This document shows, piece by piece, positions 1 through 11,408 of a DNA stretch of 64,000 nt. The notes under the pieces were generated by a model. The model did no database searches. It had not been told where the DNA came from and was given only the letters and a program-made list of their open reading frames with translations. Source of the stretch: Chamaelirium japonicum (taxonomy: Eukaryota; Streptophyta; Magnoliopsida; Liliales; Melanthiaceae); the NCBI GenBank assembly GCA_947650365.1, contig OX393550.1:98791924-98855923 (forward strand). Reading direction: 5' to 3'. The position numbers and the translations under genes were made by a program. Position 1 is the stretch's first letter. Each line of letters starts with the position of its first letter.

Positions 1-410
1 GTCTTGAAGCTGAACCCTTTTGTAAATATATTGACTAGAAAAATGCACTGAACGGGCTATTAGGGTAAATTCTCATGGGGTTGTGCTTTTTGGCCATGCG
101 CAGTATCCGGTTTCATGAGTGCTCTAGGAAATAGCCCAAATTTCATAGATAGCGGCCCGACTATCACACTCACATAGGTGAGTTCTCCAAGGGTAAACTG
201 TAACTAATACCCTGCGACATAGGCCTTGAACTTATTCAGAGTATTAAACTCTTCCTAAAGTTTTACAGTTAATGAGCACTTACATCATAGGGAGGGACTT
301 GGAGTTAAACTCCAAATTAGTGCTCTACTAGTTACTCAATCAGCTCATTTCCCATTGAACTTTCTTTCTGGGATCTCCAGTCAAATAAGTTGGATAGTCA
401 CTGACGATAA

Positions 411-1088
411 CTATAAAGAAATAGGCTTCAGTCCCATCCCCTTCGATGTATCCTTAACCTGCTTTCTAGCAAGCCCCTTTGTGTACGGATCAGCAAGATT
501 CTTTGCCGATCTCACATAATCGAGTGAAACCACTCCATGAGTCAAAATATATCTAATGGAATTATATCTCAGACGAATATGTTGTCTTTTTCCATTATAC
601 AATACACTCTTAACTAAAGCAATAGTTGTTTGGTTGCCACAGTGCAGAGACACCGGTGGAATAGGTTTATCTTCCAACAGAAAATTCGCTAACAGATTCC
701 TAACCCACTCAACCTCAGCTCCAGTCAAGTCTAGAGCTATCAATTCGGCCTTTATCGTGGACCGAGACAACAAAGTCTGCTTAGCAGACTTCTAAGACAC
801 AGCAGCACCTCCTAAAAGAAAAACATAGCCACTAGTGGCCTTAGTCTCATCAGACTTAGAGATCCAGTTTGCATCACTGAATCCCTCTAGTACTGCTGGA
901 AACCTGGAGTAATTAAGCCCCAGGTTCATGGTACCTCTCAGGTACCTAAGAACTCTGTCTAAAGCATCCCAGTGATGCACATCTGGACAGCTAGTAAACA
1001 TGCTCAACTTGTTCACAACATAAGCTATGTCTGGCCTAGAATAGTTCGTGAGATACATCAAACTCCCAATGATTTGAGAGTATCTCAA
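411..1088 (-). pseudogene. copia C RT C-terminus and RNase H
   Basis: Two abutting frames (1088-792 and 773-411) carry the RT-RNase H junction ([20 protein letters not shown]), the DANW motif of RNase H1, the RSTIKAELIALD motif, and the terminal ADPYTKGLARK. A stop and shift near 780-795 divides them. The C-terminal MGLKPISL is the normal end of this polyprotein family. Confidence 0.85.
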
Positions 1089-1089
1089 C

Positions 1090-2183
1090 TGAGAGACAGC
1101 CTCTCCTCTATTCTTTCTAAGTTTGATACTAGAATTAAAATGAGTATGAACATGTTTACAACATAACTTCTAAATTTTTTTTAGAATCTTCTCAACATAA
1201 TGAGACTGAGAAAGTGAATACCCATATGGAGTCTTATCTAGCTTGAGACCCAACACAACACTAGCAACACCTAGGTCAGTCATTTTAAAATGATTTGAAA
1301 AAAATGCCTTAGTGCTCAAGATAATATCTAAACAAGATCCAAATAATAATATGTCATCTACATAAAGATAAGGAATGATAATATTATTATCCTCTACTTT
1401 ACTATAAACATATTTATCTGAATCATTAATAGAAAAATCAGCAGATAATAGGATCTGGTCATATTTTGCATGTTACTGCTTATGGGCTTGCTTAAGTCCA
1501 TTAAGAGACTTAACTAATCTACAGACCTTATGTTCTTGACCTATAATCACAAATCTCTTTGGCTGATCTATATAAATCTTCTTTTCAAGATCACCGTTCA
1601 AGAAGGTGGTCTTGATATCCATTTGATGGATCTCAAGATTATGGATAGCAACCATAGCTATCAGCACTCAGATAGTAGTGACCCTGGTCACATGGGAGTA
1701 GGTATCAAAGAAATCTATCCCCTCTCGCTATCTGTACCCCTTGGCAACAAGGCGAGCCTTAAACTTCTCTATAGTGCCATTTGGCCTAATCTTCTTCTTA
1801 AAGACCCACTTGGATCCTATGATCTTAATGCCATGAGGTAGATCGGTTAATACCCAGGTATTATTGGATTGGATTGACTTTATCTCGCTGTTAATTGCCT
1901 CTTCTCAAAAAGGAGCATCAACTGAGGTCATAACAGCTTGAAAAGTCAACGGATCTTCCTCTGCCAAAAAGGTAAGGAAGTCATTACCAAAGTTCTTCTC
2001 AACTCTGGTTCTAATACTTCTCCTAGGTTCAACCGATTCTACTTCCACTGGTGCAAATCCACTAGAAGAAGGAATGTTAGAAGAATCAACAATAGATATA
2101 TTAGGCCTATTTGATAAATGGAAATACATTCTCAAAGAATGTAGCATCCCTAGACTCCATAATAGAGTTTTCAGCAATGTCAC
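1090..2183 (-). pseudogene. copia C integrase tail and reverse transcriptase
   Basis: This stretch holds the variable integrase-RT linker (1905-2183, with RRSIRTRVEKNFG). A broken RT follows, with MDIKTTFLNGDLEKKIYIDQP at 1667-1473 and LNGLKQAHKQ. Minus-strand reading around 1365-1340 gives the LYVDD catalytic box in another frame. Several stops and shifts separate these pieces. Confidence 0.8.
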
Positions 2184-2238
2184 TCACCTCGGACCTAACG
2201 ACCAGAAACTTAAAAGCAGCACTAGTATGTGCATATCC

Positions 2239-2811
2239 TTAAAAGACACAGTCAACGGACTGGGGACCTAATTTTTGCTTCAACGGTACAGCCATTATAG
2301 CCAAGCACCCCCATACTTTAAAGTATTTGAGGCTAGGCTTCCTACCTTTCCATAACTTATAGGGAGTCTTGTCATTACCTTTAAATGGAATCCAATTAAG
2401 GATATGACATGCTGATAACAACACCTCCCCCCACAAGTTATAGGGTATACTCGAACTGCTCAACATGGAATTTCCTATATCCTTAAAAGTTCTATTCTTC
2501 CTTTCAGCCACCCCATTGGATTGGGGTGAAAAAGGAGCTGTGACTTCATGAATAATCCCATGTTGTTCACAAAATTGTGACATACAAGCAGCGGTATATT
2601 CCCCCCCACGATCCGATATAAGGATTTTCATCTTTTTCTCTTGTTGATTTTCAACCTCGGCTTTATAGGTAGTAAATCTATCCAAAGCCTCATCCTTGGT
2701 CTTAATAAGATACACATAGCAGAATTTTAAAAAATCATCGATGAAGGAAATAAAATACTTTTTCCCTCCATGGGTAAAAACATTATTGAACTCACATAGA
2801 TCACTTTGGAT
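2239..2811 (-). pseudogene. copia C integrase core
   Basis: The catalytic rve core is readable. The first acidic region is YFISFIDD near 2745. The second Asp is in ISDRGGEY, followed by APFSPQSNGVAERKNRT, which contains the third acidic residue. The copia-typical VWGCLA segment follows. The active-site residues look conserved, but the frame is cut off from GAG-pre-integrase upstream (stop at 2812) and from RT downstream. Confidence 0.85.
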
Positions 2812-3204
2812 TTACTCTAGCAAGCTAGAATCACGCTCAACAGAAAAAAAAGATTTACGAGCTTGCTTAGCCCGTACACAAATATGACATTTATCTTTAT
2901 AATCTATGTTAGAAGAAGGAATTAGACTAGCATCCATTATACGTTTCATAGTGCCAACATTAACATGTCCTAATCTAGCATGACAGATAGTAGAATTATC
3001 TATATTTGATGAAACGGATAATGCATTTTTATTCAAATTCAAATTCGATAAAACAGATAACTTGAAAAGGCCATTACAGACATAACCCAGGCTAATAAAA
3101 GAACTAAATTTAGACACTACTACTTTATTAGATTCAAACATCAACTTGTACCCGTCTTGTACTAGACGGGATCTACTAATCAGGTTCTTGCAAAGCTCTG
3201 GCAC
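2812..3204 (-). pseudogene. copia C GAG-pre-integrase
   Basis: The 130-codon frame starts inside the segment following the protease (HVPELCKNLISRS) and contains the GAG-pre-integrase zinc-binding pattern: H and H of the HARLGHVN motif, and the Cys pair of CHICVRAKQ. It ends at an in-frame TAA next to the integrase core. The same motif order is found in copia B of this window, so the two belong to related copia lineages. Confidence 0.8.
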
Positions 3205-3302
3205 ATGCTACACATGATGTAGCTGGAGGACCTTCCCTGAAGTCAACTTCAGGTCTACTCGTTCTTGTCCAAGCACTCGTGCAGCGGTAGTATTCCCCAT
3301 GG

Positions 3303-4319
3303 TCACGCTACCATCAGATTCCTGATATGACACGAATGCAGACCGATCAGAACAAACATGTACATTTGAACCAGTATCCACCCACCACTCCTCTGGTTGG
3401 TAGATAATATGAACTTAAGGATGACAAGAAACGTACCCTCCTCCTGAAGTACGGAGTCACCTCCAGTCATCATGTTCACTTGGCCATCGACAACTGATTT
3501 CCCCTTTCTAATCTTGTTCTGGAAGCACTCTCTAGCATAGTGGCCAATTTTATAGCACACATAGCACTCAATTTTGCTCTTGTCCTTTTTGACCTTAGGA
3601 TAGGGTTTAAGGTTGACCGATTTCTTCTGGAAGGTTTTCTTATTGAATTTGGGATTTTGACCTACCACTACATTGGCTTTGGCATAAAACTCAGAAGTCT
3701 GCCCCTCAGAGACATGGTCTCTTTCTCGGGCTTTCTCCTCTATCTGGAGGGACACAAGAAGGTCATATAGGAAAATAGGTTCTTTCTTGTGTTTCACGGA
3801 AAGACCAAAGTTTTTCCAAGACTTAGGTAGCTTTTCTATAATATCGGCTATAGCAAATTTTTCATGAATATGGATACCTGTCTGGTTAAGCTCATAGACT
3901 AAAAGTTGGACTTCATGGGTTTGGTCAACTACGGATTTATCTTCTACCATTTTGAAATCAAGGTATTTACCTACATGATACTTCTCAAGTCCAGCATCTT
4001 CGGTGCTGTACTTCTTATCCAAGGCATACCATAGATCATGGGTAGAAGGAATTGGATGATAGATGTCAAAAAGTTGGTCTTCCAAACGGCTGCAGATGCA
4101 GCCGTGACAGAGGAAATCCCTCTCCTTTCTAAGTTCGAGAGCAGCAGTACGACTAGGTTCTTCCTCAGAATTAGGAATGGGAAAATCATCGATTATCGAG
4201 AAAATGCCCAACGTGATAAGCCAGAATTTCATCCGCGCTTGCCAACGTTTGAAATTCTGCTCACCGAAACGTTCAGGGGCTGGGTTCGAGGAATGAACCA
4301 TAGATTCCTCAATGGCCAT
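3303..4319 (-). pseudogene. copia C gag
   Basis: A 338-codon open frame begins at ATG 4319. It carries a copia gag (UBN2-like) body with the FKRWQARMKFWL motif near residue 23. A CCHC zinc knuckle, CYVCYKIGHYAREC, sits near residue 253. After the knuckle the reading shifts frame: the protease active-site region (WWVDTGSNVHVCSD) is at about 3400-3340 in another frame, so the last part of this ORF is not genuine protein. Gag would form the virus-like particle and the knuckle would bind template RNA. The frame break separates gag from pol. Confidence 0.85.
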
Positions 4320-5300
4320 TTTTAAATAAAAATGCTAAAAACAGACAATGAATAAATAAGCCACGGCATGAATCATCCAAACTCGATTCTCATTGCATAA
4401 AGTATAATCGAAGTAGACAGCAGACATGAGAGCATTCAATATAAATTGAAACATGTCAATTGCTAACCGATACATATACTTATTCCGAAAAAATAAGCAT
4501 ATTATGATGACGTTCAATATTAAAATTAAACTAATCATATTCACAAAGGAATTTCCTTTACGATTGTTACTCAAAAATTATAGAAGAATATGATTAGTGT
4601 AGAAAATAACAATAAGAACAATGGTAAGAGATCTAATAAAATATTCAGATTTTATTCATTCTTAAAATAAGCATATCCGGCTTGCAAACTTCTCAATCCA
4701 ATCTCTTCCACTACTAAAGGAATTACTAAAGAAAGAGATATCAAATTAGAAGAGTTAGAGAGAGTTTACTCGATGGTCGAAGCACGTTAGAAATACTTTC
4801 TGTAAAGAAAATTCGCCCCCTCTGCATAGGAAAATCCGACGATTTCCTTCCAAGATACGACGACCACACAACTCGCCGTCTTGTGCAAGAAGATGAGTTC
4901 TCGAACCACCCTTTTCACCCTTCAATTGATGGAGAGTATCCAAGAAAGATTAAAGAAATTGAAGAAGAAGAGGGTTTTCACTTTTTCTCTCTGCTCTTTG
5001 CTTTTTGCTTTTCACCTAAAAACAACCCAAAAAACCCACTGCCCCCTCAGAACCACTTTGCTGGTTTTTCTCCCAAAAACCCCAGTCAAGTGCACGTGGG
5101 CACTAAACACCCCACTCCTCAAAGACCGAAAGACCAAGTCAAAACAAAACAAAACAAATAATATTTTATTTAAAAAAGAAATACAACAGTTGCTCGGCCC
5201 CCACCAGCCCTTGGGGTGGTGTACGTCTTGAGGGTAAGCTAGCTCTACCAATTCATGAGATTCTAAAAGCCACCGTTTTATTGATAGGATGATGCCACGT
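4320..5300 (-). other. copia C 5' UTR and probable 5' LTR region (boundaries unknown)
   Basis: Upstream of gag the minus strand has an AT-rich leader (4320-4640), then GC-richer sequence with pyrimidine-rich stretches typical of a copia 5' LTR R/U5 region. No tRNA-iMet primer-binding site could be recognised and no matching LTR is present in the window. The small ORFs here are not convincing genes. Confidence 0.35.
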
Positions 5301-5439
5301 ATTTTATATTTTTCATGCATCTCCAGTTGGCACCTCGATCCGTCGTCCATCGGTGATTCCGACTGTGCCATGCATTGTAGCATTGTCAATATGCGCTCGA
5401 TATGCTGCCTGTTGGCGGCACTACATGAGACGCATCGTC

Positions 5440-5595
5440 GTAGGCATCAAAGACAGAAAAATTCTTAAGCCCGGAAGACTCTCAATTCTGACCACATTTG
5501 GAAGACTCAGGATTTCATCAATTTCGGAAGCCTCCAAATTTTGTATTAGTCTGAAATGTTTGAAAATCTGACTAAGTCGGGAAGACTAAATTTGC
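5440..5595 (+). repeat. Degenerate TCTGGAAGACT-type short tandem repeat (copy 1)
   Basis: Several imperfect units built around the phrase GGAAGACTC plus a short AT-rich tail occur in succession. The same phrase recurs at 6555-6900 and in weaker form at 16360-16445, so it is a dispersed low-complexity repeat family. No gene is visible between 5300 and 5860. Confidence 0.5.
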
Positions 5596-5859
5596 AAGGT
5601 TCAAAAAATTATTTCTAATGTAAAGATTTTTTTTTTTTTTGAAGGGGAATTGGTGATAGGTTCCCGTGAAAATATTTTCTTAAAGTGCAGGTCTCAATAA
5701 GAATGTTTTGTCATTATAGATCAAAATTAAAAAATCAAATTGCATCAAGTTCAGCGGCTGACAAAAAGATACATATAACCATAGATAGTTATCATATTTA
5801 ATTATCAAATTACTATTTCGTTAACCAAAGATGTCGTTCCCTCATAGTTTCGATACCAA

Positions 5860-6400
5860 TACTGAAATCACAATGAATTCACTGTAGGTACTATCTCGTT
5901 ATGGTTGCCATGGGATATCATTATGGCTGCTACAATGAAATCACTGTAGTATTGAGTATCATTTCATATATTTGAGTCATTTCATATCATTGTACATACT
6001 ACAATGAAATCAATGTAGCAGCTACGTATGATAATTTCAATGTAGCTATTACAATGATTTAAAATGATACTAAGATATATGAAACGATAGTCAATTTTTT
6101 TAGTATCATTTTGTATATTTGAGTACCATGTTAAATCACTATAGCCGCTATAGTATTTTCATTGTAGCATCTACAATGATTCAGCTTTTTTACTACAATC
6201 ATTTCAAATGGTACTTTAATATGCCAAATGGTACTCAATGTTACATTAATTTCGTTGTAGCAGGCATGGTGAAATCACTGTATTAACCACGGTGAATAAT
6301 CAATGAGCAGCTACAATGAAAATCCATGTAGTAACCTATGGCGGTATTATAACATCTTCGGTGAATTGATCATTGTAACAATCCATGACACCCTCTTATG
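5860..6400. repeat. AT-rich palindromic repeat cluster
   Basis: The words CTACAATGAAATCA and its near complement TCATTGTAG recur many times in both orientations, interspersed with GGTACTCAA and TATCATTTCATAT. This gives many short inverted repeats over about 540 bp. No ORF of note and no clear terminal repeats or target duplication were found. Confidence 0.5.
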
Positions 6401-6554
6401 TACAAAAAACGTGGGATATGATCACCTTTAAACCAACCGTTATCTATTGAAGCAAATAAATAAAATTGTCCTAGTAATACAACTATAATGAAAATGTTGT
6501 CATGAACTTGCACCTAATTATATATATATATATATAATAAAAAATTGACCCAGT

Positions 6555-6900
6555 TTGGATGATTTAAAAACTTCTCAGTCTGGAACTCACAATTCCGGCC
6601 ATGCCTGTAAGGCTCATAATTTTACTACGTCCAAACAACTCTAAAATGAATATAGATGACTCTAAAATTTGGCTAAGTTTGGAAGGCTTGAAAATCTTAC
6701 TTAAATATGGATAACTAATATTTGGCAAAATTAGGAAGGCTTGAAAATCTGATTTAAATATGAATGACTAAAACTTGGCTAAGTATAGAATGCTTAAATA
6801 AAAACCAGACTAAGTCTGGAAGACTCAAAATTTGGCTAAGTCTGGACGATGAAGAAAACGTTTCCAAGTCTGGTAGATCAACAAAGTCAAGAAAACTTCC
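6555..6900 (+). repeat. Degenerate GGCTAAGTCTGGAAGACT tandem repeat (copy 2)
   Basis: About eight imperfect units of roughly 35-45 bp each contain a variant of AAAATTTGGCTAAGTCTGGA. The unit matches the phrase at 5440-5595. There is no coding potential. Confidence 0.55.
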
Positions 6901-6929
6901 TTGATGTCATGAATTTTTTTTCCTAGTGT

Positions 6930-7537
6930 CAACTAATTAATAAGGGGACTCATGTTTTTGGCTTGTGGGTGCATAAAATTTCCACCCTGTTGCAGCTCGG
7001 GTGTCCTGAGCGTGGATTTTCTGTATTAATATTAATAAAGATGACTTATGTTATTGCCTTAATTAGAATATTTCTTTGCAACATGTTAATTCATATATAA
7101 TAAAGGACCCTAGGGAATATAGTAGGCTACTGAGGCGCATGGTTGATCCATACTTGGGAGATCCAGTGGACTAGTTCTGTATAGATCTAGAACTAAGTTC
7201 ACAGCTTTGGTGATGTTGGTCTCTTCACCGAAAATAAGTTGTTGGTAAGTAGAGAATGTGATGAAGTCTCCACTACGGAAACGTTGGATTCCCAATCACT
7301 TGACCAAGCACGATGATCGTATTAATTAGGAACCAAGATAGTGCATAGATCAGTGATTCAAACACTGATGCATAAATCGTCTTACTATTGTAGATAATAT
7401 GTTATTAACCCTGAGGGACCATGTACACTGAGCCAACCAGTTGTGTGGTGCTTTGATGTGCTAACGTGTGCAGACCTACCATATATAATCCAATACCACG
7501 GTACGTTGGGTTACCCGACTAGTGCTAGAGTGGCATG
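6930..7537. other. Unassigned sequence, left flank of Cassandra insertion
   Basis: This non-coding sequence continues after the Cassandra element at 8308 and runs to about 9670, where the text ends in TTAATTCCAACA, a possible LTR-like end. It is probably old LTR-retrotransposon material into which Cassandra inserted. No protein domain or matching second LTR was found. Confidence 0.3.
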
Positions 7538-7593
7538 CAACCTATAACATCTGCCCCAAACACACAAGATATTGTCCGCTTTGCCCGTGCCCG

Positions 7594-7667
7594 CACGAGA
7601 ACTTCCCAGGGTGGTCACCAATCCTAGTACTACTCTCGCCCGAGCACGCTTAACTACGAAGTTCTTA
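7594..7667 (-). repeat. 5S rRNA-like segment in Cassandra left LTR
   Basis: The complement reads as the 3' two thirds of plant 5S rRNA, including AGTTAAGCGTGCT (box A region), GAGAGTAGTACTAGGAT and GGGAAGT. It is part of the Cassandra LTR, lacks the first third of 5S, and is not a functional rRNA gene. Confidence 0.9.
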
Positions 7668-8011
7668 CGAAATCCATAGCGGCGCATGATTTTAAAATGC
7701 GTCTTTTATGTTTGGGATGAGAAATTATATAAGTAGCTTAGGATTTGCTTCTCTCCAGGCGATGTGGGGCTAACTCATGGCCTTGTACACCTCATCTCAC
7801 CTCACCTCATCCATCTTGGCATCCCAGCCTCAGGAGTCTTGGCTCTTGGCTATTGGCCTATTGGATCTTGGTCGTCACAATCCACCCCCCTTAGGGCTAT
7901 ACGTGCTCGTGTAGGGTTAGACCCCCCTATTGCGAGGAGAACTAGCTCTGATACCATTTTGTAACATCCACCCCAACACACACAAGATATTATCCGCTTT
8001 ACCCGTGCCCG

Positions 8012-8085
8012 CACGAGAACTTCCCACGGTGGTCACCCATCCTAGTACTACTCTCGCCCGAGCACGCTTAACTACGGAGTTCTTA
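8012..8085 (-). repeat. 5S rRNA-like segment in Cassandra right LTR
   Basis: This is the same 5S-derived segment as in the left LTR, with a slightly better match in the box C region (GGATGGGTGACC on the minus strand). It presumably provides internal RNA polymerase III promoter boxes to the retroelement. Confidence 0.9.
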
Positions 8086-8307
8086 CGAAATCCGTAGCGG
8101 CGCACGGTTTTAAAACGCGTCTTCTATGTTTGAGAGGGAAAATTATATAAGTAGCTCAGGATCTCCTTCTCTCCAGGCGATATGGGGCTAACTCATGGCC
8201 TTGTACACCTCGCCTCACCTCACCTCACCTCATCCATCTTGGCATCCCAGCCTCAGGAGTCTTGGCTCTTGGCTATTGGCATATTGGATCTTGGTCATCA
8301 CACAACC

Positions 8308-9670
8308 CCTATAAGTTATCCGACATCTATATTTGGATGGGTGCGTTTTGATGAGTCAATCCGTCCACACAAATTAATCTAGGCCTGGTGGTTGTTAGTA
8401 TGACTGACGACGCTCCGGATACTAGGTATAGCCCCGTAAGGTATATGATGTTATAGATGACAAGTCATCAAATTCTAGTTATATGATCAATCGGGATCTG
8501 ACGGTGCTTCCCACCACCTGAGTCATATCATGACACTAGTAACAGAAGGGACTAGTCAGAGTATAGTAGAGAACATGGTTACGAGGAAGTAACATAAATT
8601 TAGAATCACTAGAGTTTTACTCACATCGCACTCTGGATGGCTATGCAGGTTAATCGGATTAGGGTTTATTAGCGAAACTTTCGATATACCACCGGAACTG
8701 TTAATTAGGGATCCAGTTAAAGCTAGAAATCATAAACATTGAAGGTTATATGCTGTCATTGTATATAGAAATTGGTCCCCGACCAGGTTGGACACGTTAG
8801 AAGCAAAGTAGCATGATGGAGCGTAAACCCAAAGCCTTAGAACCTAATTCACATGTGTTAAGGGACCATACGAGTGCATAGGCGCTGACGGAACTCGATT
8901 CTGACTAGCGTACCTTATTCTCTCTCTATATCAGCAATATCCCGAGAAAATAGCATTTTCATTTGATGTGTCCTGGAGATAAGAAGGGAAGCCCTAACCC
9001 TAACCCTAGCCCTTAGGAAATCTAAACCCCCCCTCTTGTGGACTTCATAGGGCCTGCCACAAGTGGCTTATGCTTGCATAAGACACTTCGCGGCCGCCCT
9101 ATGAAAGCACAAGGAAGGGGGGGCCCGGCCCTAATGCTCTCTCCCTCTCCCTTAAAAAATCCGACCCCCCTATCTCCCCTTTGTGCTTTTAGCCAAGAAA
9201 AAGGAGGAAGAAGAAAGAGGAAGGAAAGAGGAAGAAAAGGAGAAGGAAGAAGAAGAGAGAAAGATGAGGTCTTCGAGACACGCCATTGACTTCACTACGC
9301 ATCATCCTCTGTCGGCACGTCGTCCTTGCACTCAAAGATATGACATTGTAGGTTCCTTCCTTCGTAAAGGACACTGTGCTATCCGACCGCTTCCCTCTCG
9401 GTTTGGATGCGATTCAGCATCAACGATTGCTCGGTTCTCCTCGGATAAAGATCCGGAAGGTATAATGATTCTAAGCACTTAACTAGATACATGCATGTAA
9501 ATCCTTCGTAGATCGTAGTATGTCTCTAGGGTATCCGCATATATGCTAGATTCATATATGCATATGTAGATTGTTTTGTGGAATAATTTTAATGAAACAT
9601 ACACCATGAGATACTCATATCAATCTTTTGCTTCCTTTGCGACTCCGATAAAAGGATTTAATTCCAACAG
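8308..9670. other. Unassigned probable LTR-like sequence, right flank of Cassandra
   Basis: This is non-coding sequence with short CCCTAAC runs (about 8992-9012), a purine-rich GGAAGAAGAAAGAGG tract at 9200-9265 and an end at about 9669 reading AATTCCAACA. The ORFs at 9038-9482 run through the purine tract and resemble no protein I recognise. Confidence 0.3.
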
Positions 9671-10450
9671 TTTCGATCTTACCCTTCACGTGCGGCCACC
9701 TATGTATTACCTCCCGCCTCCATTGATCATTAGAAACAAGAACCCCACACATGTTACAGGAAAAGGGGGGCGAAGGAAAGTTAGGGTTTCGACGAGGTAG
9801 TAGAAGACATCGCATCGAAGAGACGAAATGTCTCCCTCGAATGGCGCGTGGCTAATTAATCATAACCCACAAAGGAAAAGGAGGGGACTTTGTGGGTATC
9901 AGGATATATTGCACCGGACCTAGCCCTTGCCCTGGCCCGCGATGGCGGACCTTGGCCCACGGGCTCTTACACGGACTTAACCCAGATCTGGTACAGGCCT
10001 CGAACCATGAGCCCGCATAGATTGAGGCCTCGGCCCGGGTTTGCGACTCGACGTGGCACAGTCCCTTATAAACACCGACTCGGAGGCCCAGATCGCCTGA
10101 GCTAGCATTTCCCATTAAAAAGCCTGTCCTAAAACAGCCTATATGAAGAATCTCCTCTCTTTGAACTACCACTAGGTTGTTCTTGAGATTGACTTGACCC
10201 AAACCCCGGTTCTGTCGAGTTATTTTGCAGGTGCATCGATGAATCCGCCTCGATCTAAGGCCTCTGTCGACTTTGGCATCTACAACTCTACTCAGCTAGA
10301 ATCAGGCCAGGCGTCGGGTCTGAGATGGTCTAGCTAACTTCAGGTTTTGAGTCGGGTCGACCGGATTTAAGGATGAGGAAAAATTAAGTTAAATGAGGGT
10401 AAGCTTCTAACTAGCAAAATCTAAGTCCTTGAAATGGTGGTCTAATCAAC
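9671..10450. other. Unassigned sequence; 3' part duplicated near 15.0 kb
   Basis: No gene is recognisable. Bases 10280-10450 (AACTTCAGGTTTTGAGTCGGG onward to GAAATGGTGGTCTAAT) are clearly similar to 15000-15170. The similarity resumes after the MITE at 10980-11110, where ACAAGATTTGGACTGGGCCT is matched near 15650. Confidence 0.4.
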
Positions 10451-10453
10451 TAA

Positions 10454-10976
10454 GGGCATCTCCAATCCTACAACAAATGACCCATCGGATTTGAATTTTG
10501 TTGCAGTAAAGCAAATAAGTTGCTCCAACCTTGCACCAAATTTTCATCAAATTTGGTTTACCAAAATTTTCATTTAGATTGGCAGGGGTCAGAAGCCACC
10601 CATCAAATCCCAATTGCTACTATCCAACTCATCCACCCCCCAACGATTATATTCGAACTCATCTTTAAAGATTCCTCCTCCGTCCATTTCATCCTCCACC
10701 CCCTTTTCCTCTGGCGATCGCGATCCCCTTCGACGAGCACATGCAGTTCCACTCGGACGACCACGATCCCCTCCGGCGTGCACCTACAGCTCCACTCCAA
10801 CGAGTGCACATCCACTCGGTTTTTAATTTGATTTGGTGTAGGATTGGAGTGCTCCATATTAATTTAGTTTTCATCAGATTATGTGTAGGACTAGAACGTT
10901 CCGCATCAAACCGAGCTTTTAACCTGATTCTACATCAAATTTGATAGAAAATTTTGATATAGGATTGGTGATGCAC
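10454..10976. mobile_element. TIR DNA transposon/MITE (PIF/Harbinger-like), 523 bp
   Basis: Ends are GGGCATCTCCAATCCTA and, at the right, TAGGATTGGTGATGCAC, an imperfect terminal inverted repeat of about 17 bp. The element is flanked by TAA at 10451-10453 and 10977-10979. The related sequence near 15165-15200 has no insertion at the equivalent place, which supports the boundaries. The short ORFs inside have no recognisable domain. Superfamily assignment rests on the TAA duplication and is tentative. Confidence 0.7.
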
Positions 10977-11255
10977 TAAGCAAAGTAATTCTTTGTGTAT
11001 AGATGATCTCAAGCTAACAATACAAGATTTGGACTGGGCCTTGGGAAAGCCTCTTGGCCTAGCACCGATTCGAGTCAAACTCTCATGGTGGCAACCTAGA
11101 AAGCACGAACACACTTCCCCCAGGCCCCTCGTACCCATGTTGGACACCGACACCGTACTCGCCGGACACAGTCAGACACTCGACGGACACTCACCAAACA
11201 CGTACCGAACACGGCGGGTTGACAAGCTATTCGATATAGGGTCGGGTCACAAGCT

Positions 11256-11408
11256 GCCTCAGAGGATCAGATATGTTAAAGCCAAAATTGAATCGTAGCC
11301 GTTCTTTTGCACGTCATTTGGATCTGAGTATAATTCACTTGTCAGGTTAGTTGTAATGGACGGTTACAATTCAATTTTGGCTTTAACCTATATGATCATC
11401 TGAGGTTT
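11256..11408. repeat. Foldback hairpin with arms of about 50 bp
   Basis: The left arm (11256-11304) contains GTTAAAGCCAAAATTGAAT. The right arm (11353-11408) contains its complement, ATTCAATTTTGGCTTTAAC, and both arms extend outward to CCTCAGA/TCTGAGG. The arms differ at only a few sites and enclose a loop of about 48 bp. A weaker related copy follows at 11420-11515. It could be a MITE relic or a source of small RNAs. Confidence 0.75.

Larger units (their letters stand above)
1..5250 (-). mobile_element. Decayed Ty1/copia LTR retrotransposon (copia C), cut by window edge
   Basis: Read on the minus strand, the protein domains appear in copia order: gag (4319-3303), protease and GAG-pre-integrase, integrase, reverse transcriptase, RNase H ending near 411. 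About 400 bp of 3' internal sequence then runs to base 1, so the 3' LTR lies outside the window. The 5' LTR should lie between about 4600 and 5300, but no second copy is available to set its ends. Frameshifts and stops interrupt the polyprotein at several points, so the element cannot be autonomous. Confidence 0.85.
7543..8302 (-). mobile_element. Cassandra TRIM retrotransposon (complete)
   Basis: Two direct copies (7543-7879 and 7960-8302; 337 and 343 bp) flank an internal region of only 80 bp. The copies begin TGTAACATCC (left copy TATAACATCT) and end in CA. Next to the right copy, the plus strand reads AGCTCTGATACCA at 7944-7956, the complement of a tRNA-iMet primer-binding site, so the element runs on the minus strand. 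A 5 bp target duplication CAACC lies at 7538-7542 and 8303-8307. Each LTR carries 5S-rRNA-like sequence, the hallmark of Cassandra. There is no coding capacity, as expected for a TRIM mobilised by other elements. Confidence 0.93.

Noticed and set aside
7594..8085. 5S rRNA gene.
   Set aside because: Only about two thirds of the 5S sequence is present, in both LTRs of a Cassandra element, without the 5' third or a spacer array.
8990..9015. Interstitial telomere repeat (CCCTAACCCTAACCCTA).
   Set aside because: Three short units that do not match the usual plant CCCTAAA repeat; too short to be meaningful.
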